A stretch of 64,000 nucleotides of DNA, from NCBI RefSeq assembly GCF_014191425.1, contig NZ_JACHWP010000003.1, forward strand, positions 123,374 through 187,373. Reading direction: 5' to 3'. This DNA comes from Helcobacillus massiliensis. Its GTDB lineage: Bacteria > Actinomycetota > Actinomycetes > Actinomycetales > Dermabacteraceae. The notes under the pieces were generated by a model, which ran no database searches, had not been told where the DNA came from, and saw nothing but the letters and a program-made list of their open reading frames with translations. Shown in pieces: positions 26,839 through 36,639 of the stretch. How positions within the stretch are numbered: the stretch's first letter is position 1; each line of letters opens with the position of its first letter. The position numbers and the translations under genes are program-made.

Positions 26839-27924
26839 ATGACTGAGGAGATGACACGCATACGCGCCTGCCTGGAGGGCATCCCCGCCTACGTCCCCGG
26901 GAAGCCCGCCCCCGCCGAATCGGCGAAGCTCTCGAGCAACGAATCGCCGTTCCCGCCGCTGCCGGCGATGCGGGACGCTGTCGTCGCCGAGGTCGACGGC
27001 CTCAACCGCTACCCCGACGCCGCTTCCGTCGCCCTGCGCACCGCCCTCGCCGAGAAGCACGGTGTGGACTGGACGCAGATCCACGTCTCCACCGGTGCCT
27101 CCTCCGTGCTCGGGGAGATCCTCCGCGCCGTCGCCGGCGCCGGTGACGAGGTCGTGTTCCCGTGGCGGTCCTTCGAGCTGTACCCGATCATCGTGCAGTC
27201 CCACGGCTGCGACCAGGTCCGCGTCCCGCTCACCGAGGACCACCGCGTGGACCTCGACGCGATCGCGGACGCGATCACCGATCGCACCCGCCTGGTGTTC
27301 CTGTGCACGCCGAACAACCCGTCCGGTACCTGCGCCACCACCGAGGAGCTGCGGTCCTTCCTGCAGAGGATCCCGTCGGACATCGCGGTCTGCCTCGACG
27401 AGGCGTACGGCGAGTTCGCCGGCGACCTCCACCCCGATGCGGACGCCCTGTTCCGCGAGTTCGGCAACGTGGTGCGGCTGAAGACGTTCTCGAAGGTGCA
27501 CGGCATCGCGGGGCTGCGCCTCGGCTACGCCATCGCCCACCCGAAGCTCGCCGCAGCCCTGGGCCTGGTGACGATGCCGTTCGCGGCGAACACCCTCGCG
27601 CAGGCCGCGGCCGTCGCCGCTCTCGAGCCCGCTGCTGCCGCTGAGCTGCAGGAACGGGTCGAGTTCGTCATCGCTGAGCGCCAGCGCATCGTGGAAGCGC
27701 TGGAGCTGGACCTCCCGGCCTGCGGCGGCAACTTCGTGTTCCTGCCGCTGGCGGAGCGGTCGGGTGAGTTCGCGGACTTCGCGCGGGAGCGCGGCCTCGT
27801 CGTCCGCGCCTACGGGACCGACGGGGCCCGCATCAGCATCGGCACCGCCGAGGAGAACGACCGGACGATCGCGGTGGTCGGCGAATGGTTCGCCTCAGCG
27901 CCCTCCGATAGTCTCATTCCGTGA
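26839..27924 (+). CDS. hisC: class I/II aminotransferase, histidinol-phosphate or aromatic type
   Basis: PLP-dependent aminotransferase, 361 residues, of the HisC family. LSSNESPFPP at the N-terminus, the CTPNNPSGT substrate loop and the Schiff-base Lys219 in KTFSKVHGIAGLRLGYA are visible. Position outside a his cluster and before branched-chain dehydrogenase genes makes an aromatic (Pat-like) role equally possible. Its end contains the promoter of the next gene. Confidence 0.85.
   Translation: MTEEMTRIRACLEGIPAYVPGKPAPAESAKLSSNESPFPPLPAMRDAVVAEVDGLNRYPDAASVALRTALAEKHGVDWTQIHVSTGASSVLGEILRAVAGAGDEVVFPWRSFELYPIIVQSHGCDQVRVPLTEDHRVDLDAIADAITDRTRLVFLCTPNNPSGTCATTEELRSFLQRIPSDIAVCLDEAYGEFAGDLHPDADALFREFGNVVRLKTFSKVHGIAGLRLGYAIAHPKLAAALGLVTMPFAANTLAQAAAVAALEPAAAAELQERVEFVIAERQRIVEALELDLPACGGNFVFLPLAERSGEFADFARERGLVVRAYGTDGARISIGTAEENDRTIAVVGEWFASAPSDSLIP
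27909..27914 (+). promoter_or_regulatory. leaderless -10 box (TAGTCT) for the 2-oxoacid dehydrogenase operon
   Basis: TAGTCT lies inside the last codons of hisC, followed by CATTCC and the GTG start at 27921. Confidence 0.6.
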
Positions 27925-29057
27925 CTGTTTTTCGAACGAGCATCCCGCAGGCCCCGCAGGAGGAGCCCACGCTCCGCCTCCTGGAGGCCGACGGGACCCG
28001 GCATCCGCACGAGGAGCTGGATGCGGCCATCGCCGATGTGACCGCTGAGCAGATGCGCGGCTTCTACCGGGACATGGTGATGATCCGCGCCGCCGATCTC
28101 GAGGCGACGAACCTGCAGCGGCAGGGGCAGCTGGGCCTGTGGGCGAGCGCCCTGGGGCAGGAGGGCGCCCAGATCGGCGCCGGTCACGCCTGCCGCCCCC
28201 ACGACTACCTGGTCCCCACGTACCGGGAGCACGGCATCGCGTGGGCGCGCGGCATCGAACCGTGGCGCCTGCTGGAGATGTTCCGCGGCGTCAGCCACCT
28301 CGGCTGGGATCCGAAGGCGCTGAAGACGCACCCGTACATGATCGTGCTCGGCTCGCAGGTGCCGCAGGGCGTCGGTTACGCCATGGGCATCAAACGCGAC
28401 GGCCTCGTGGACACCGGCGACCCGGACAAGGACACGGCCGTGCTCACCCTGTTCGGCGACGGCGCGTCCTCCGAAGGCGAAGTGTCCGAGGGGTTCACGT
28501 GGGCGGCGTCGTTCCAGACCCCGACCGTGTTCTTCACCCAGAACAACCAGTGGGCGATCTCCGTGCCCACGTCCGTGCAGACCCGGGTGCCGCTCGCGCA
28601 GCGCTCCCGCGGGTGGGGGATCCCGTCGGCCCGCGTGGACGGCAACGACGTGCTCGGTGTCCTCGCCGCCACCCGCATCGCCATGGATGCGGCCCGCTCC
28701 GGCGGCGGCCCCCGCTTCATCGAAGCGGTCACGTACCGCATGGCGGCGCACACCACCAGTGATGACGCCACCCGTTACCGGCCCTCCGAGGAGGAGGAGT
28801 CGTGGCGGCAGAAGGACCCGATCAAGCGCCTGGGCGCCCACCTCGACTCCCTGGACGAGATCGATGACGACTTCGTGAAGTCCTGCGAGGCGGAGGGCCA
28901 CGACCTCGCGATGGAGCTGCACCACCACATCCATGCGCTGCCGGACCCGGACCCGCGGGAGATGTTCGAGTACGTCTACGCCGAACCGCACCCCCTGATC
29001 GAGGAGGAGCGCGCCCAGTTCGAGGCGTTCCAGGCCCAGTTCGAGGAGGACGAGTGA
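27921..29057 (+). CDS. bkdA: branched-chain 2-oxoacid/pyruvate dehydrogenase E1 alpha
   Basis: Thiamine-diphosphate-dependent decarboxylase subunit acting with the E1 beta and E2 genes that follow. The TPP motif runs from GDGASSEGEVSEGF to QNNQWAIS. LPTYREHG-like VPTYREHGIAWARG and the phosphorylation-loop region TYRMAAHTTSDDATRYRP are typical of BCKDH/PDH E1 alpha. 378 residues. The GTG overlaps the hisC stop. No E3 (lipoamide dehydrogenase) gene is nearby. Confidence 0.9.
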   Translation: MTVFRTSIPQAPQEEPTLRLLEADGTRHPHEELDAAIADVTAEQMRGFYRDMVMIRAADLEATNLQRQGQLGLWASALGQEGAQIGAGHACRPHDYLVPTYREHGIAWARGIEPWRLLEMFRGVSHLGWDPKALKTHPYMIVLGSQVPQGVGYAMGIKRDGLVDTGDPDKDTAVLTLFGDGASSEGEVSEGFTWAASFQTPTVFFTQNNQWAISVPTSVQTRVPLAQRSRGWGIPSARVDGNDVLGVLAATRIAMDAARSGGGPRFIEAVTYRMAAHTTSDDATRYRPSEEEESWRQKDPIKRLGAHLDSLDEIDDDFVKSCEAEGHDLAMELHHHIHALPDPDPREMFEYVYAEPHPLIEEERAQFEAFQAQFEEDE

Positions 29058-30037
29058 TGGTCGAGAAGCTCCCCATCGCCAAGGCGATCGGCCTCGGCCT
29101 GCGCGATGCCATGCGCGCCGACGACAAGGTCCTCATCATGGGCGAGGACGTGGGCCGCCTCGGCGGTGTCTTCCGCGTCACCGACGGCCTGTTCGACGAG
29201 TTCGGCGGCGACCGCGTGGTCGACACCCCGCTGAGCGAAGCGAGCATCATCGGCACCGCGATCGGGCTGGCGTTCCGCGGCTACCGCGCGAACTGCGAGA
29301 TCCAGTTCGACGGCTTCGTGTTCCCCGCGTTCAACCAGATCACCACGCAGCTGGCGAAGATGCACAACCGCACCGAGGGCCGTGTGCGGGTCCCCGTGGT
29401 CATCCGCATCCCCTACGGCGGCGCGATCGGCGCGGTCGAGCACCATTCGGAGTCGCCGGAGGCGTACTTCACGCACACGGCGGGGCTGCGCGTCATCACC
29501 CCGTCCACCGCGAACGACGCCTACTGGATGACCCGCCAGGCCATCGAATGCGAGGACCCCGTCATCGTGTTCGAACCCAAGCGCCACTACTGGCTGCGCG
29601 GCGAGGTCGACCTCGACCACGCCCCGGAGGAGTCGGCGTTCCAGGCACGCATCGCCCGCCCCGGTGAGGACGCCACCGTGGTCGCGTGGGGGCCGACGGT
29701 CTCCACCGCCTTGGAAGCGGCCGCGCTCGCCGAGGAGGAGGGCCGCAGTGTGGAGGTGATCGACCTGCGGTCGCTGAACCCCATCGACATGCCCACCGTC
29801 ATCGAGTCCGTGCAGCGGACGGGCCGGCTCGTGGTGGTCCATGAGGCGCCGGTGTTCGGCGGACTCGGCGGTGAGATCGCCGCGCGCGTCACCGAGCAGT
29901 GCTTCTACCACCTGGAGGCGCCCGTGCAGCGCGTGGGCGGCTGCTCCACGCCCTACCCGCCGGCACGGATGGAGCGCCACTACCTGCCGGACGCCGAACG
30001 CGTCCTCGACGCCGTCACCGCAAGCTTCGCGTACTGA
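29057..30037 (+). CDS. bkdB: branched-chain 2-oxoacid/pyruvate dehydrogenase E1 beta
   Basis: Partner of E1 alpha, 326 residues. Transketolase-like pyrimidine domain with MGEDVGRLGGVFRVTDGL, DTPLSEASIIGTAIG and EIQFDGFVFPAFNQI, and a C-terminal domain with VIDLRSLNPID and VVVHEAPVFGG. The ATG overlaps the E1 alpha TGA (TGATG) and follows an AGGAGG site within that gene. Confidence 0.93.
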   Translation: MVEKLPIAKAIGLGLRDAMRADDKVLIMGEDVGRLGGVFRVTDGLFDEFGGDRVVDTPLSEASIIGTAIGLAFRGYRANCEIQFDGFVFPAFNQITTQLAKMHNRTEGRVRVPVVIRIPYGGAIGAVEHHSESPEAYFTHTAGLRVITPSTANDAYWMTRQAIECEDPVIVFEPKRHYWLRGEVDLDHAPEESAFQARIARPGEDATVVAWGPTVSTALEAAALAEEEGRSVEVIDLRSLNPIDMPTVIESVQRTGRLVVVHEAPVFGGLGGEIAARVTEQCFYHLEAPVQRVGGCSTPYPPARMERHYLPDAERVLDAVTASFAY

Positions 30038-30048
30038 GAGGGACCGCT

Positions 30049-31488
30049 ATGAGCGACATCGTCACCGTTCAGCTGAACGACCCGGGCGAAGGCCTGACCG
30101 AGGCCGAGATCATCGAGATCCGCGTCCAGGTGGGCGACCGGGTCGAGATCAACGACCCCATCGTCACGGTGGAGACCGCGAAGAGCGCGGTGGAGCTGCC
30201 CTCGCACGTGGCGGGCACCGTCGCTGCGATCCACGTCGCCGTCGGCCAGGAGGTCCCCGTCGGCGATCCGCTGCTGGACATCGACACCAGCGGGGGAGGG
30301 GCCGACGGATCCGCCCCCGCCAGCAGTGCCGACGCCTCGGCCGCCGACGCTGACGCCGGCTCCGCAGCTGGCGCCGTCGCTGGTGAGGCCCCTGCGGGTG
30401 CGCAGGCCGCCGCCGAGACCGGCGGTGACGACGCGGCCGCCGCAGCGGAGGAGCCGAAGACCCTCGTCGGGTACGGCGCCGCCGCTCCCACCGCCCGCCG
30501 GCGCCGCCGCACCGCCCCCAGCGGTGATGACCAGAAGCAGGTGCCGATCGACCGCATCCTCGCCAAACCGCCCGTGCGGAAGATGGCGAAGGACCTCGGC
30601 GTGGCGCTGCACGACGTCCTCGCCACCGGTCCCGGCGGCACCGTCACCCGCGAGGACGTCCTCGCCGCCAGCCAGCGCGCCCTCGACGGCGACTTCTTCC
30701 CCGATGACGCCCCGCAGGCCCCCGAGGACCTGTCCGGGTCGATGAAGGCGCCCCGCAGTCAGCCGTTCCCCGGCGTCACCAGCGACGACTCCACCACCCG
30801 CGTCCCGATCCGGTCGGTCCGCAAGCGCACTGCTGAAGCCATGGTGTCCTCCGCGTTCACCGCGCCGCACGTCACTGTGTTCAACGAAGTGGACATGACC
30901 GAGACGATGGAGCTGATCGCTCAGCTGAAGGCGTCCCGCGAATGGTCCGACATCCACATCTCCCCGCTCGCGGTCCTCGCCCGCGCCGTGCTCGTGGCGA
31001 TCCGCCGCAACCCGGAGGTCAACGCCTCCTGGGACGAGGACGCGCAGGAGATCGTCTACAAGCACTTCGTGAACCTCGGCATCGCCGCCGCCACCCCGCG
31101 CGGCCTCATCGTGCCGAACATCAAGGATGCGCACCTGATGACCCTGAAGGAGCTGGCGCAGTCCATCACGGAGCTCGCGCAGACCGCCCGCGCCGGCAAG
31201 ACCACGCTGTCCGCCACCCGCGGCGGCACCATCACCATCACGAACTTCGGTGTGTTCGGCATCGACTCCGGCACCCCGATCCTCAACCCCGGGGAGTCGG
31301 TGATCGTCGGCTTCGGTGCGATCAAGGAGAAGCCGTGGGTGGTGGACGGCCGGATCGAGCCCCGGAGGATCTGTCAGCTCGCCGTCAGCTTCGACCACCG
31401 CCTCATCGACGGTGCGCTCGGCTCCGAACTGCTGCGCGACATCTCCGCCGTCCTCGAACGCCCCCAGCTGGGCCTGGTCTGGGGCTGA
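30049..31488 (+). CDS. bkdC: 2-oxoacid dehydrogenase dihydrolipoyl acyltransferase (E2)
   Basis: E2 core of the complex, 479 residues. A single lipoyl domain (residues 1-80) carries the lipoylated Lys45 in ETAKSAVELPS, a form more typical of branched-chain E2 than of pyruvate E2. An Ala-rich linker is followed by a peripheral subunit-binding domain (residues 165-200, PPVRKMAKDLGVALHDV) and a catalytic domain ending with FDHRLIDGALGS. Eleven bases separate it from E1 beta. Confidence 0.93.
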   Translation: MSDIVTVQLNDPGEGLTEAEIIEIRVQVGDRVEINDPIVTVETAKSAVELPSHVAGTVAAIHVAVGQEVPVGDPLLDIDTSGGGADGSAPASSADASAADADAGSAAGAVAGEAPAGAQAAAETGGDDAAAAAEEPKTLVGYGAAAPTARRRRRTAPSGDDQKQVPIDRILAKPPVRKMAKDLGVALHDVLATGPGGTVTREDVLAASQRALDGDFFPDDAPQAPEDLSGSMKAPRSQPFPGVTSDDSTTRVPIRSVRKRTAEAMVSSAFTAPHVTVFNEVDMTETMELIAQLKASREWSDIHISPLAVLARAVLVAIRRNPEVNASWDEDAQEIVYKHFVNLGIAAATPRGLIVPNIKDAHLMTLKELAQSITELAQTARAGKTTLSATRGGTITITNFGVFGIDSGTPILNPGESVIVGFGAIKEKPWVVDGRIEPRRICQLAVSFDHRLIDGALGSELLRDISAVLERPQLGLVWG

Positions 31489-31491
31489 GGC

Positions 31492-32007
31492 ATGACCGAA
31501 CGGTCGTCACGCCGCTCCGACCTGATGCACACGGCGGAGTTCCACGCCGTCACCAGCGCGGACCTCGCCGATGACCGCCCCGCCGAGGCGCCCGAACCCG
31601 GCGCTGGGCTGACCGCCCTGCTCGTCGGCGTCGGCGGTGCCCTCGGCGCCGCGATGCGCTGGTCCCTCGAACTGCTCTACCCGTTCTCCGTCACGCCGAC
31701 GCTCGCGGAGATCCCCGTCGCGACCCTCAGCGCGAATGTCATCGGCTGCCTGGTCGCCGGCCTCATCGCCGGTGTCCTGGACGCGCGCCCCGACACCCCC
31801 GGGTGGGTGCGGCCGCTGACAGTCGTCGGGTTCTGCGGCGGCTTCACCTCCCTGTCCACGTTCATCATCGGCGTCGGCTCCATCATCGGCGGTCACGCCG
31901 CCCTGGTGGCACTGGAGTACGCGTTCCTCACCGTCGGCCTGGTCGTCCTCTCGGTCGTGTTCGGCTTCGTCGTGGGCCGCGCCGGAGCGAAGAGGAGGGT
32001 CGCATGA
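31492..32007 (+). CDS. crcB: fluoride channel subunit CrcB/Fluc (1)
   Basis: Four-helix Fluc channel subunit that exports fluoride. GALGAAMRW near the first helix and FCGGFTSLSTF, the pore-lining segment, are conserved. At 171 residues it has about 40 extra N-terminal residues compared with typical CrcB (about 125), and a later in-frame ATG at 31525 is possible. It starts 3 bases after the E2 stop and overlaps the second crcB gene. Confidence 0.9.
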   Translation: MTERSSRRSDLMHTAEFHAVTSADLADDRPAEAPEPGAGLTALLVGVGGALGAAMRWSLELLYPFSVTPTLAEIPVATLSANVIGCLVAGLIAGVLDARPDTPGWVRPLTVVGFCGGFTSLSTFIIGVGSIIGGHAALVALEYAFLTVGLVVLSVVFGFVVGRAGAKRRVA

Positions 32008-32390
32008 TGCCCCTGGCGATGGTCATGCTCGGCGGCGGCCTCGGCGCGCTCACCCGCTGGTCGCTCACTCTCATCGACCGCGACACCGACGATGAGCGCA
32101 TCCTGCTCGACTTCCCGTGGGCGACGTTCAGCGCGAACGTCCTCGCCTCCTTCGTGCTCGGCGTGGTGGTGAGGATCCTCGGCTCCTCCACCGACCCGCT
32201 GAAGGAATCGCTCCTGCTGCTGCTGCTCGCCACCGGCTTCTGCGGCGGCATGTCCACCATGAGCACGTTTGCGCTCGAGCTGCTGATGCTGGTGCGCCGC
32301 TCCTCCACCGTCACCGCTGTGGGGTACCTGACCCTGTCGATGGGCTGTGCGATGGCGGCGTTCTGGGTGGGCACTATGTTGGTCCCATGA
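32004..32390 (+). CDS. crcB: fluoride channel subunit CrcB/Fluc (2)
   Basis: 128-residue partner with GGLGALTRWSLTL and FCGGMSTMSTF. Paired adjacent genes are usual when Fluc forms an antiparallel heterodimer instead of a dual-topology homodimer. The ATG overlaps the previous stop (ATGA); AGGAGGG upstream is the ribosome site. Confidence 0.92.
   Translation: MMPLAMVMLGGGLGALTRWSLTLIDRDTDDERILLDFPWATFSANVLASFVLGVVVRILGSSTDPLKESLLLLLLATGFCGGMSTMSTFALELLMLVRRSSTVTAVGYLTLSMGCAMAAFWVGTMLVP
32375..32380 (+). promoter_or_regulatory. leaderless -10 box (TATGTT) for copD-ctaG gene
   Basis: TATGTT lies in the end of crcB2, followed by GGTCCC and ATG 32387. Confidence 0.45.
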
Positions 32391-34075
32391 TCGTCCTCGC
32401 CGCCGCTCTGATCCTGGCGCTCGCCGTATCCGCGGCGGGCGCTCTGTTCGCCGAGGGCAGCGCCGCGGTCCTGTTCGACGCCGCCGGCCCCCTCACCCAG
32501 TACGGTCTGCCGCTGGTCGGCACCGTGGTGGACACCGCCATGCTGCTGGTGCTCGGCGGCTGCGTCCTCGCCGCGTGGATCCTGCCCGCTGCGGCACCCG
32601 TCGGCCCTCAGCGCACCCGCATCCTGCAGATCGTCGCCGGCGCCGCCGTCGTGTGGACCCTCGGGGACATCGCCCACCTGCTGCTGTCCTACTCCCTCGC
32701 CACCGGGCAGTCCCTCGGATCCGGCCGCTTCGGCTCCGACCTGCCGGTCTACCTCGCCTCCGACCTCGGCCGCTGGCTCATCGTCGGCATCCTTCTCGCT
32801 GCTGCCGCCAGCGTCACCGCCCTCACCGGCACCAGCCGCAGCACCGCCGTCATCACCGGCGCCCTCGCGGCCCTGGCCCTGTTCGGCAAGGCCATGACCG
32901 GCCACGCCTCCGGCGGCTCCGACCACGAGACCGCCACCAGCTCCCTGCTGTTCCACCTCGCCGCGGTCGCCGTCTGGGTGGGGCCCCTGCTGCTCCTGCA
33001 GCTCATCCGCGTGGACGATGCCGCCCTGCGCGCCCGCATCATCCGGCGCTTCTCCGCCGTCGCCCTGATCGCCTGGACGGTCCTCGCCCTCTCCGGTGTG
33101 TGGGCGCTCTGGGTGCGGATCACCTCCGTCAACGACCTGGTCGCGGTCCCGTACGGGCAGCTCGCCACCGGCAAGATCCTGCTGCTGCTCGTGCTCGGGG
33201 CAGCCGGCTGGGGGCAGCGCCGCCTCATCGCCCAGCGGGCCGACGGGTTCATCGCCCTGGCCCGGCTCGAGGCCGTGCTGATGATGCTCGCGGTCGGCCT
33301 CGGCGCCGCCATGAGCTCCTCCCCGCCGCCCGCCCCCGAAGCGGAGGTCGTGCCCGGCCCGGCGGGCCTGCTCACCGGGTTCCCGCTGCCGCCGAACCCG
33401 CAGTGGGGGATCCTCACCGAGCTGCGGCCGGACGTGTTCGCGATCTTCACCGCCGGCATCCTCATCGCCGTATGGCTGTGGGCGGACCTTCCGCACCGCC
33501 GAACCCTCGTCACCGCAATGGTCCTGTTCGCGCTGATCCAGTCCAGCAGCATCGCCGTGTACGGCAAGGTCCTGTTCTCCGCGCACCTCATTCAGCACCT
33601 GGTGCTGCTGGCCGCCGTCGGCCTGCCCCTGTCGCGCCTGCTGCCGTCGGCGTGGATCGCACGGATCACCGGGCGGCGCCGCTGGGTCCTCACCGCGGCG
33701 CCGCTGGCGATCATGGTCCTCTGGTACCACTGGCCGGCCGCGCTGTGGGCAGCGCTGGACACCCACACCGCGCACCTGGCGATGGTCCTCTCCGCCGTCG
33801 TCGCCGGTGTCATCTGGGGCGCCGTGTCACGGGCATGGGCCCCGTCGGTCCTCATCCTCCCGGCGCTGTTCGCCGCATGGGGCTTCGCGCTCACCATCAG
33901 CGACCGCGTGCTCGCGCCCTCCTGGTTCGGCGCCACCGGCCGCACCTGGCTGGCCGACGCGCTCGCAGATCAGCGAAGCGCCGCACTGGCCCTCGTGACC
34001 GGTGCGGCGCTCATCGCGATCGTGCAGGTGCTTCAGCGGCGCACGCGGCCCCGCGCGAAGATCGACCGGGCCTGA
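32387..34075 (+). CDS. CopD-domain / CtaG-family fusion membrane protein
   Basis: 562-residue membrane protein with about 14 hydrophobic helices. The N-terminal half resembles the copper-resistance CopD family (ATSSLLFHLAAVAVWVGPLL, with paired His). The C-terminal half resembles the caa3-type cytochrome oxidase assembly factor CtaG (FSAHLIQHLVLL, WYHWPAALW, DTHTAHLAMV). Likely role: copper handling for heme-copper oxidase assembly. Its 3' end overlaps the convergent monooxygenase gene by 43 bases. Confidence 0.82.
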   Translation: MIVLAAALILALAVSAAGALFAEGSAAVLFDAAGPLTQYGLPLVGTVVDTAMLLVLGGCVLAAWILPAAAPVGPQRTRILQIVAGAAVVWTLGDIAHLLLSYSLATGQSLGSGRFGSDLPVYLASDLGRWLIVGILLAAAASVTALTGTSRSTAVITGALAALALFGKAMTGHASGGSDHETATSSLLFHLAAVAVWVGPLLLLQLIRVDDAALRARIIRRFSAVALIAWTVLALSGVWALWVRITSVNDLVAVPYGQLATGKILLLLVLGAAGWGQRRLIAQRADGFIALARLEAVLMMLAVGLGAAMSSSPPPAPEAEVVPGPAGLLTGFPLPPNPQWGILTELRPDVFAIFTAGILIAVWLWADLPHRRTLVTAMVLFALIQSSSIAVYGKVLFSAHLIQHLVLLAAVGLPLSRLLPSAWIARITGRRRWVLTAAPLAIMVLWYHWPAALWAALDTHTAHLAMVLSAVVAGVIWGAVSRAWAPSVLILPALFAAWGFALTISDRVLAPSWFGATGRTWLADALADQRSAALALVTGAALIAIVQVLQRRTRPRAKIDRA

Positions 34076-35238
34076 TCCAGGCCCTCCTCGAGGCCGGCGC
34101 GGGACGACGTCCGCACGCGCGCGAACTCCTCGGCTGCGGCCGGGTCGATCGCCTGGGCGCGCAGCTGCAGGGCAGCGATCTCCGCCTGCGACTGCAGCAG
34201 CGGGATCGTGCCCGTGGTGGCGCTGACCTGGCCGAGGACCGCAAGGTCTCCGCGGTCGCGGGGGAACGTGTCGAGGTACATGTCCGCGGTCAGCGCTGGG
34301 TCGATGACATCCACCCCGGCTTCGTGGCCGGTCGCGAACACGACCAGGTCGAACGACTCCAGCGGCAGGTGGCGGCCGTCGAGTGCGAGGGCGATGCGGT
34401 GGTCTCGCACCAGCGGCAGCAGCTCATCGGACACCACCGGTTCGGACTCCAGCAGCGGCGTGGACGGCAGCGGCAGACCCGCCGCCTCCTGGTCGCCCTG
34501 CAGAGCGGACACCGCCTTCGCCGCGATCTTCTCGTTGAGGCGGCCGAGGAACCCGGGCTTCGCCGAAGCGATCGCATCCGCCGGGACGGGGCCGATCGAG
34601 CGGGGCACCACCCAGCGGCGCTCCTCCCACAGCATCGTGATGCGGCGGTCCGGGTCTCCAGCGAGATCCACGGCGACATCGGCGGCGGACTGCGTGGAGC
34701 CCACCACGAGGACGCGACCCTCCGGGGTCTGCTCGGAGCCGGCGTAATCATCGGAGTGGATCCAGCGGACACCCGCGTCCTCCACATCCCAGCGCAGCTG
34801 GGTGGGCAGGATGCGGCGCGTCGACGCCCCGGTGGCGACGATGACCGCGCTGTACGGGCGGACCTCACCGGTGGAGAACTCCACCTCCCACAGCCCCTCC
34901 TTCAGCGAGCGAGCGGAGCGCACCTGCGTGTTCGGCTCGAACTCCTCGGACAGGTCCGCGTGCGCCACGAACGCCCGCAGGTACATGCCGTACTGCTCCG
35001 CGGTCGGGAACGTCGGGAAGGAGACGGGCATGCGCAGGCCGTCGAACTCCGTCATCGACTTCGAGGAGTGCATCCGCATGCCGGGCCATGCCGGGGCGTC
35101 GGGCGCCTCGGTGCACCACACGCCGCCCACCTGAGGGCGACCGTCGACCAGATCGAACGGGAGGCCGGCCCGCTTCAGATAGGACGCGGCGGCCAGGCCC
35201 GCGGGGCCGGCGCCGATCACGAGCGTCTTCTTGGGCAT
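34033..35238 (-). CDS. FAD-dependent monooxygenase-like oxidoreductase
   Basis: 401-residue flavoprotein of the flavin-containing monooxygenase/thioredoxin-reductase-like group. FAD site GAGPAGLAAASYL at the N-terminus, NADPH site VVGSTQSAADVAVDLAG in the middle (Gly-x-Ser variant) and the VFATGHE motif are visible. Substrate unknown. A TAGGAT box at 35274-35279 and GGAAGG before the ATG predict a short leader of about 30 nt. It is divergent from metY. Confidence 0.85.
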   Translation of the reverse strand: MPKKTLVIGAGPAGLAAASYLKRAGLPFDLVDGRPQVGGVWCTEAPDAPAWPGMRMHSSKSMTEFDGLRMPVSFPTFPTAEQYGMYLRAFVAHADLSEEFEPNTQVRSARSLKEGLWEVEFSTGEVRPYSAVIVATGASTRRILPTQLRWDVEDAGVRWIHSDDYAGSEQTPEGRVLVVGSTQSAADVAVDLAGDPDRRITMLWEERRWVVPRSIGPVPADAIASAKPGFLGRLNEKIAAKAVSALQGDQEAAGLPLPSTPLLESEPVVSDELLPLVRDHRIALALDGRHLPLESFDLVVFATGHEAGVDVIDPALTADMYLDTFPRDRGDLAVLGQVSATTGTIPLLQSQAEIAALQLRAQAIDPAAAEEFARVRTSSRAGLEEGLDQARSIFARGRVRR

Positions 35239-35349
35239 AGGGAAAACCTTCCGTGCAGAGGCTGAGCTGAAGCCATCCTAAACGGGCGCCCCTGTCATGT
35301 TCCTTCACGGACCTCGACCCGCTCGCGCCTGCGCTGCGAGGATCGCTCC

Positions 35350-36630
35350 ATGACCCACAAGTTCAGCACCCTCGCCATCCACGCAGGCCAGACCCCTGAT
35401 TCCGATCACGGCTCCCGCGCCCTGCCCATCCATCAGACCACCAGCTACGTGTTCCCCGACCAGAACACCGCCGCCGCTCGCTTCGCCCTCGCCGAACCGG
35501 GCCAGATCTACACCCGCATCACCAACCCCACCCAGGGCACCGTGGAGGACCGCATCGCCGCCCTCGAGGGCGGAGCGGCCGGCCTCCTCGTCGCCTCCGG
35601 GCAGGCCGCCATCACGTTCGCCGTGCTCAACGTCGCCCGCGCCGGCGACTCGATCGTCGCGTCCCCGTCGCTGTACGGCGGCACCTCGAACCTCTTCACC
35701 CACACTCTGCAGCGGCTCGGCATCACCACCCACTGGGTGCAGAACCCGTCGGACCCCGAGTCCTGGCGCGCCGCAGCGGACGAGACCACGAAGCTGTTCT
35801 TCGGTGAGACGATCCCCAACCCGAAGCACGACATCCTCGACATCCGCGCCGTCGCCGACACCGCCCACGACATCGGCGTCCCCCTCATCGTGGACAACAC
35901 GGTCGCCACCCCCTACCTGCTGCGCCCCCTCGAGCACGGCGCGGACGTGGTCATCCACTCCGCCACGAAGTTCCTCGGCGGCCACGGCACCGCCATCGCC
36001 GGCGCCATCGTCGACGGCGGCACCTTCGACTTCACCGCCCACGGCGAGAAGTTCCCGAACTTCACCGAACCGGACGAGTCCTACAACGGGCTGCGCTTCG
36101 CAGACGTCCCCGCGCCGTTCGCGAGCCGCGCCCGCGCGCAGCTGCTGCGCGACATCGGCGCCGCCGTCTCCCCGTTCAACGCGTTCCTCATCGCCCAGGG
36201 CATCGAGACGCTGCCGCTGCGCCTGGACCGGCATGTGGAGAACGCCCGCGCCGTCGCCGAGCACCTGGAGGGCCATGCGGGCGTGAAGTCCGTGACCTGG
36301 GCGTCGCTGGACTCCTCCCCGTACAAGGAGCTCGCGGACCGGTACGTCCCCAAGGGCGCCGGTGCGGTCCTCGGGTTCGAACTGGAGGGCGGCCTCGAGC
36401 AGGCCTCCGCGTTCGTCAACGCCCTGGAGCTGTTCTCCAACCTGGCGAACATCGGCGATGTCCGCTCCCTTGTGGTGCATCCCGCCTCCACCACCCACTC
36501 CCAGCTGACCGCTGAGGAGCTGGAGGCGCTCGGCATCTCGTCCTCGTTCATCCGCCTGTCCGTGGGGCTGGAGGACATCGACGACATCATCGCGGACCTG
36601 GAGAGGGGGTTCGCGGCCGTGGGCGCCTAG
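35350..36630 (+). CDS. metY: O-acetylhomoserine aminocarboxypropyltransferase (sulfhydrylase)
   Basis: PLP enzyme of the Cys/Met metabolism family that makes homocysteine from O-acetylhomoserine and sulphide. [20 protein letters not shown] and the PLP Lys207 in [17 protein letters not shown] are conserved, and the 426-residue length fits MetY rather than MetB/MetZ. A GAGGAT hexamer 6 nt before the ATG may be its -10 box. Its TAG stop serves as the start of the next promoter. Confidence 0.93.
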   Translation: MTHKFSTLAIHAGQTPDSDHGSRALPIHQTTSYVFPDQNTAAARFALAEPGQIYTRITNPTQGTVEDRIAALEGGAAGLLVASGQAAITFAVLNVARAGDSIVASPSLYGGTSNLFTHTLQRLGITTHWVQNPSDPESWRAAADETTKLFFGETIPNPKHDILDIRAVADTAHDIGVPLIVDNTVATPYLLRPLEHGADVVIHSATKFLGGHGTAIAGAIVDGGTFDFTAHGEKFPNFTEPDESYNGLRFADVPAPFASRARAQLLRDIGAAVSPFNAFLIAQGIETLPLRLDRHVENARAVAEHLEGHAGVKSVTWASLDSSPYKELADRYVPKGAGAVLGFELEGGLEQASAFVNALELFSNLANIGDVRSLVVHPASTTHSQLTAEELEALGISSSFIRLSVGLEDIDDIIADLERGFAAVGA

Positions 36631-36633
36631 AGT
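36628..36633 (+). promoter_or_regulatory. leaderless -10 box (TAGAGT) overlapping the metY stop codon
   Basis: TAG is the stop codon of metY; TAGAGT is followed by GGAGGG and ATG 36640. GGAGGG could also act as a Shine-Dalgarno for metY readthrough transcripts. Confidence 0.5.
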
Positions 36634-36639
36634 GGAGGG

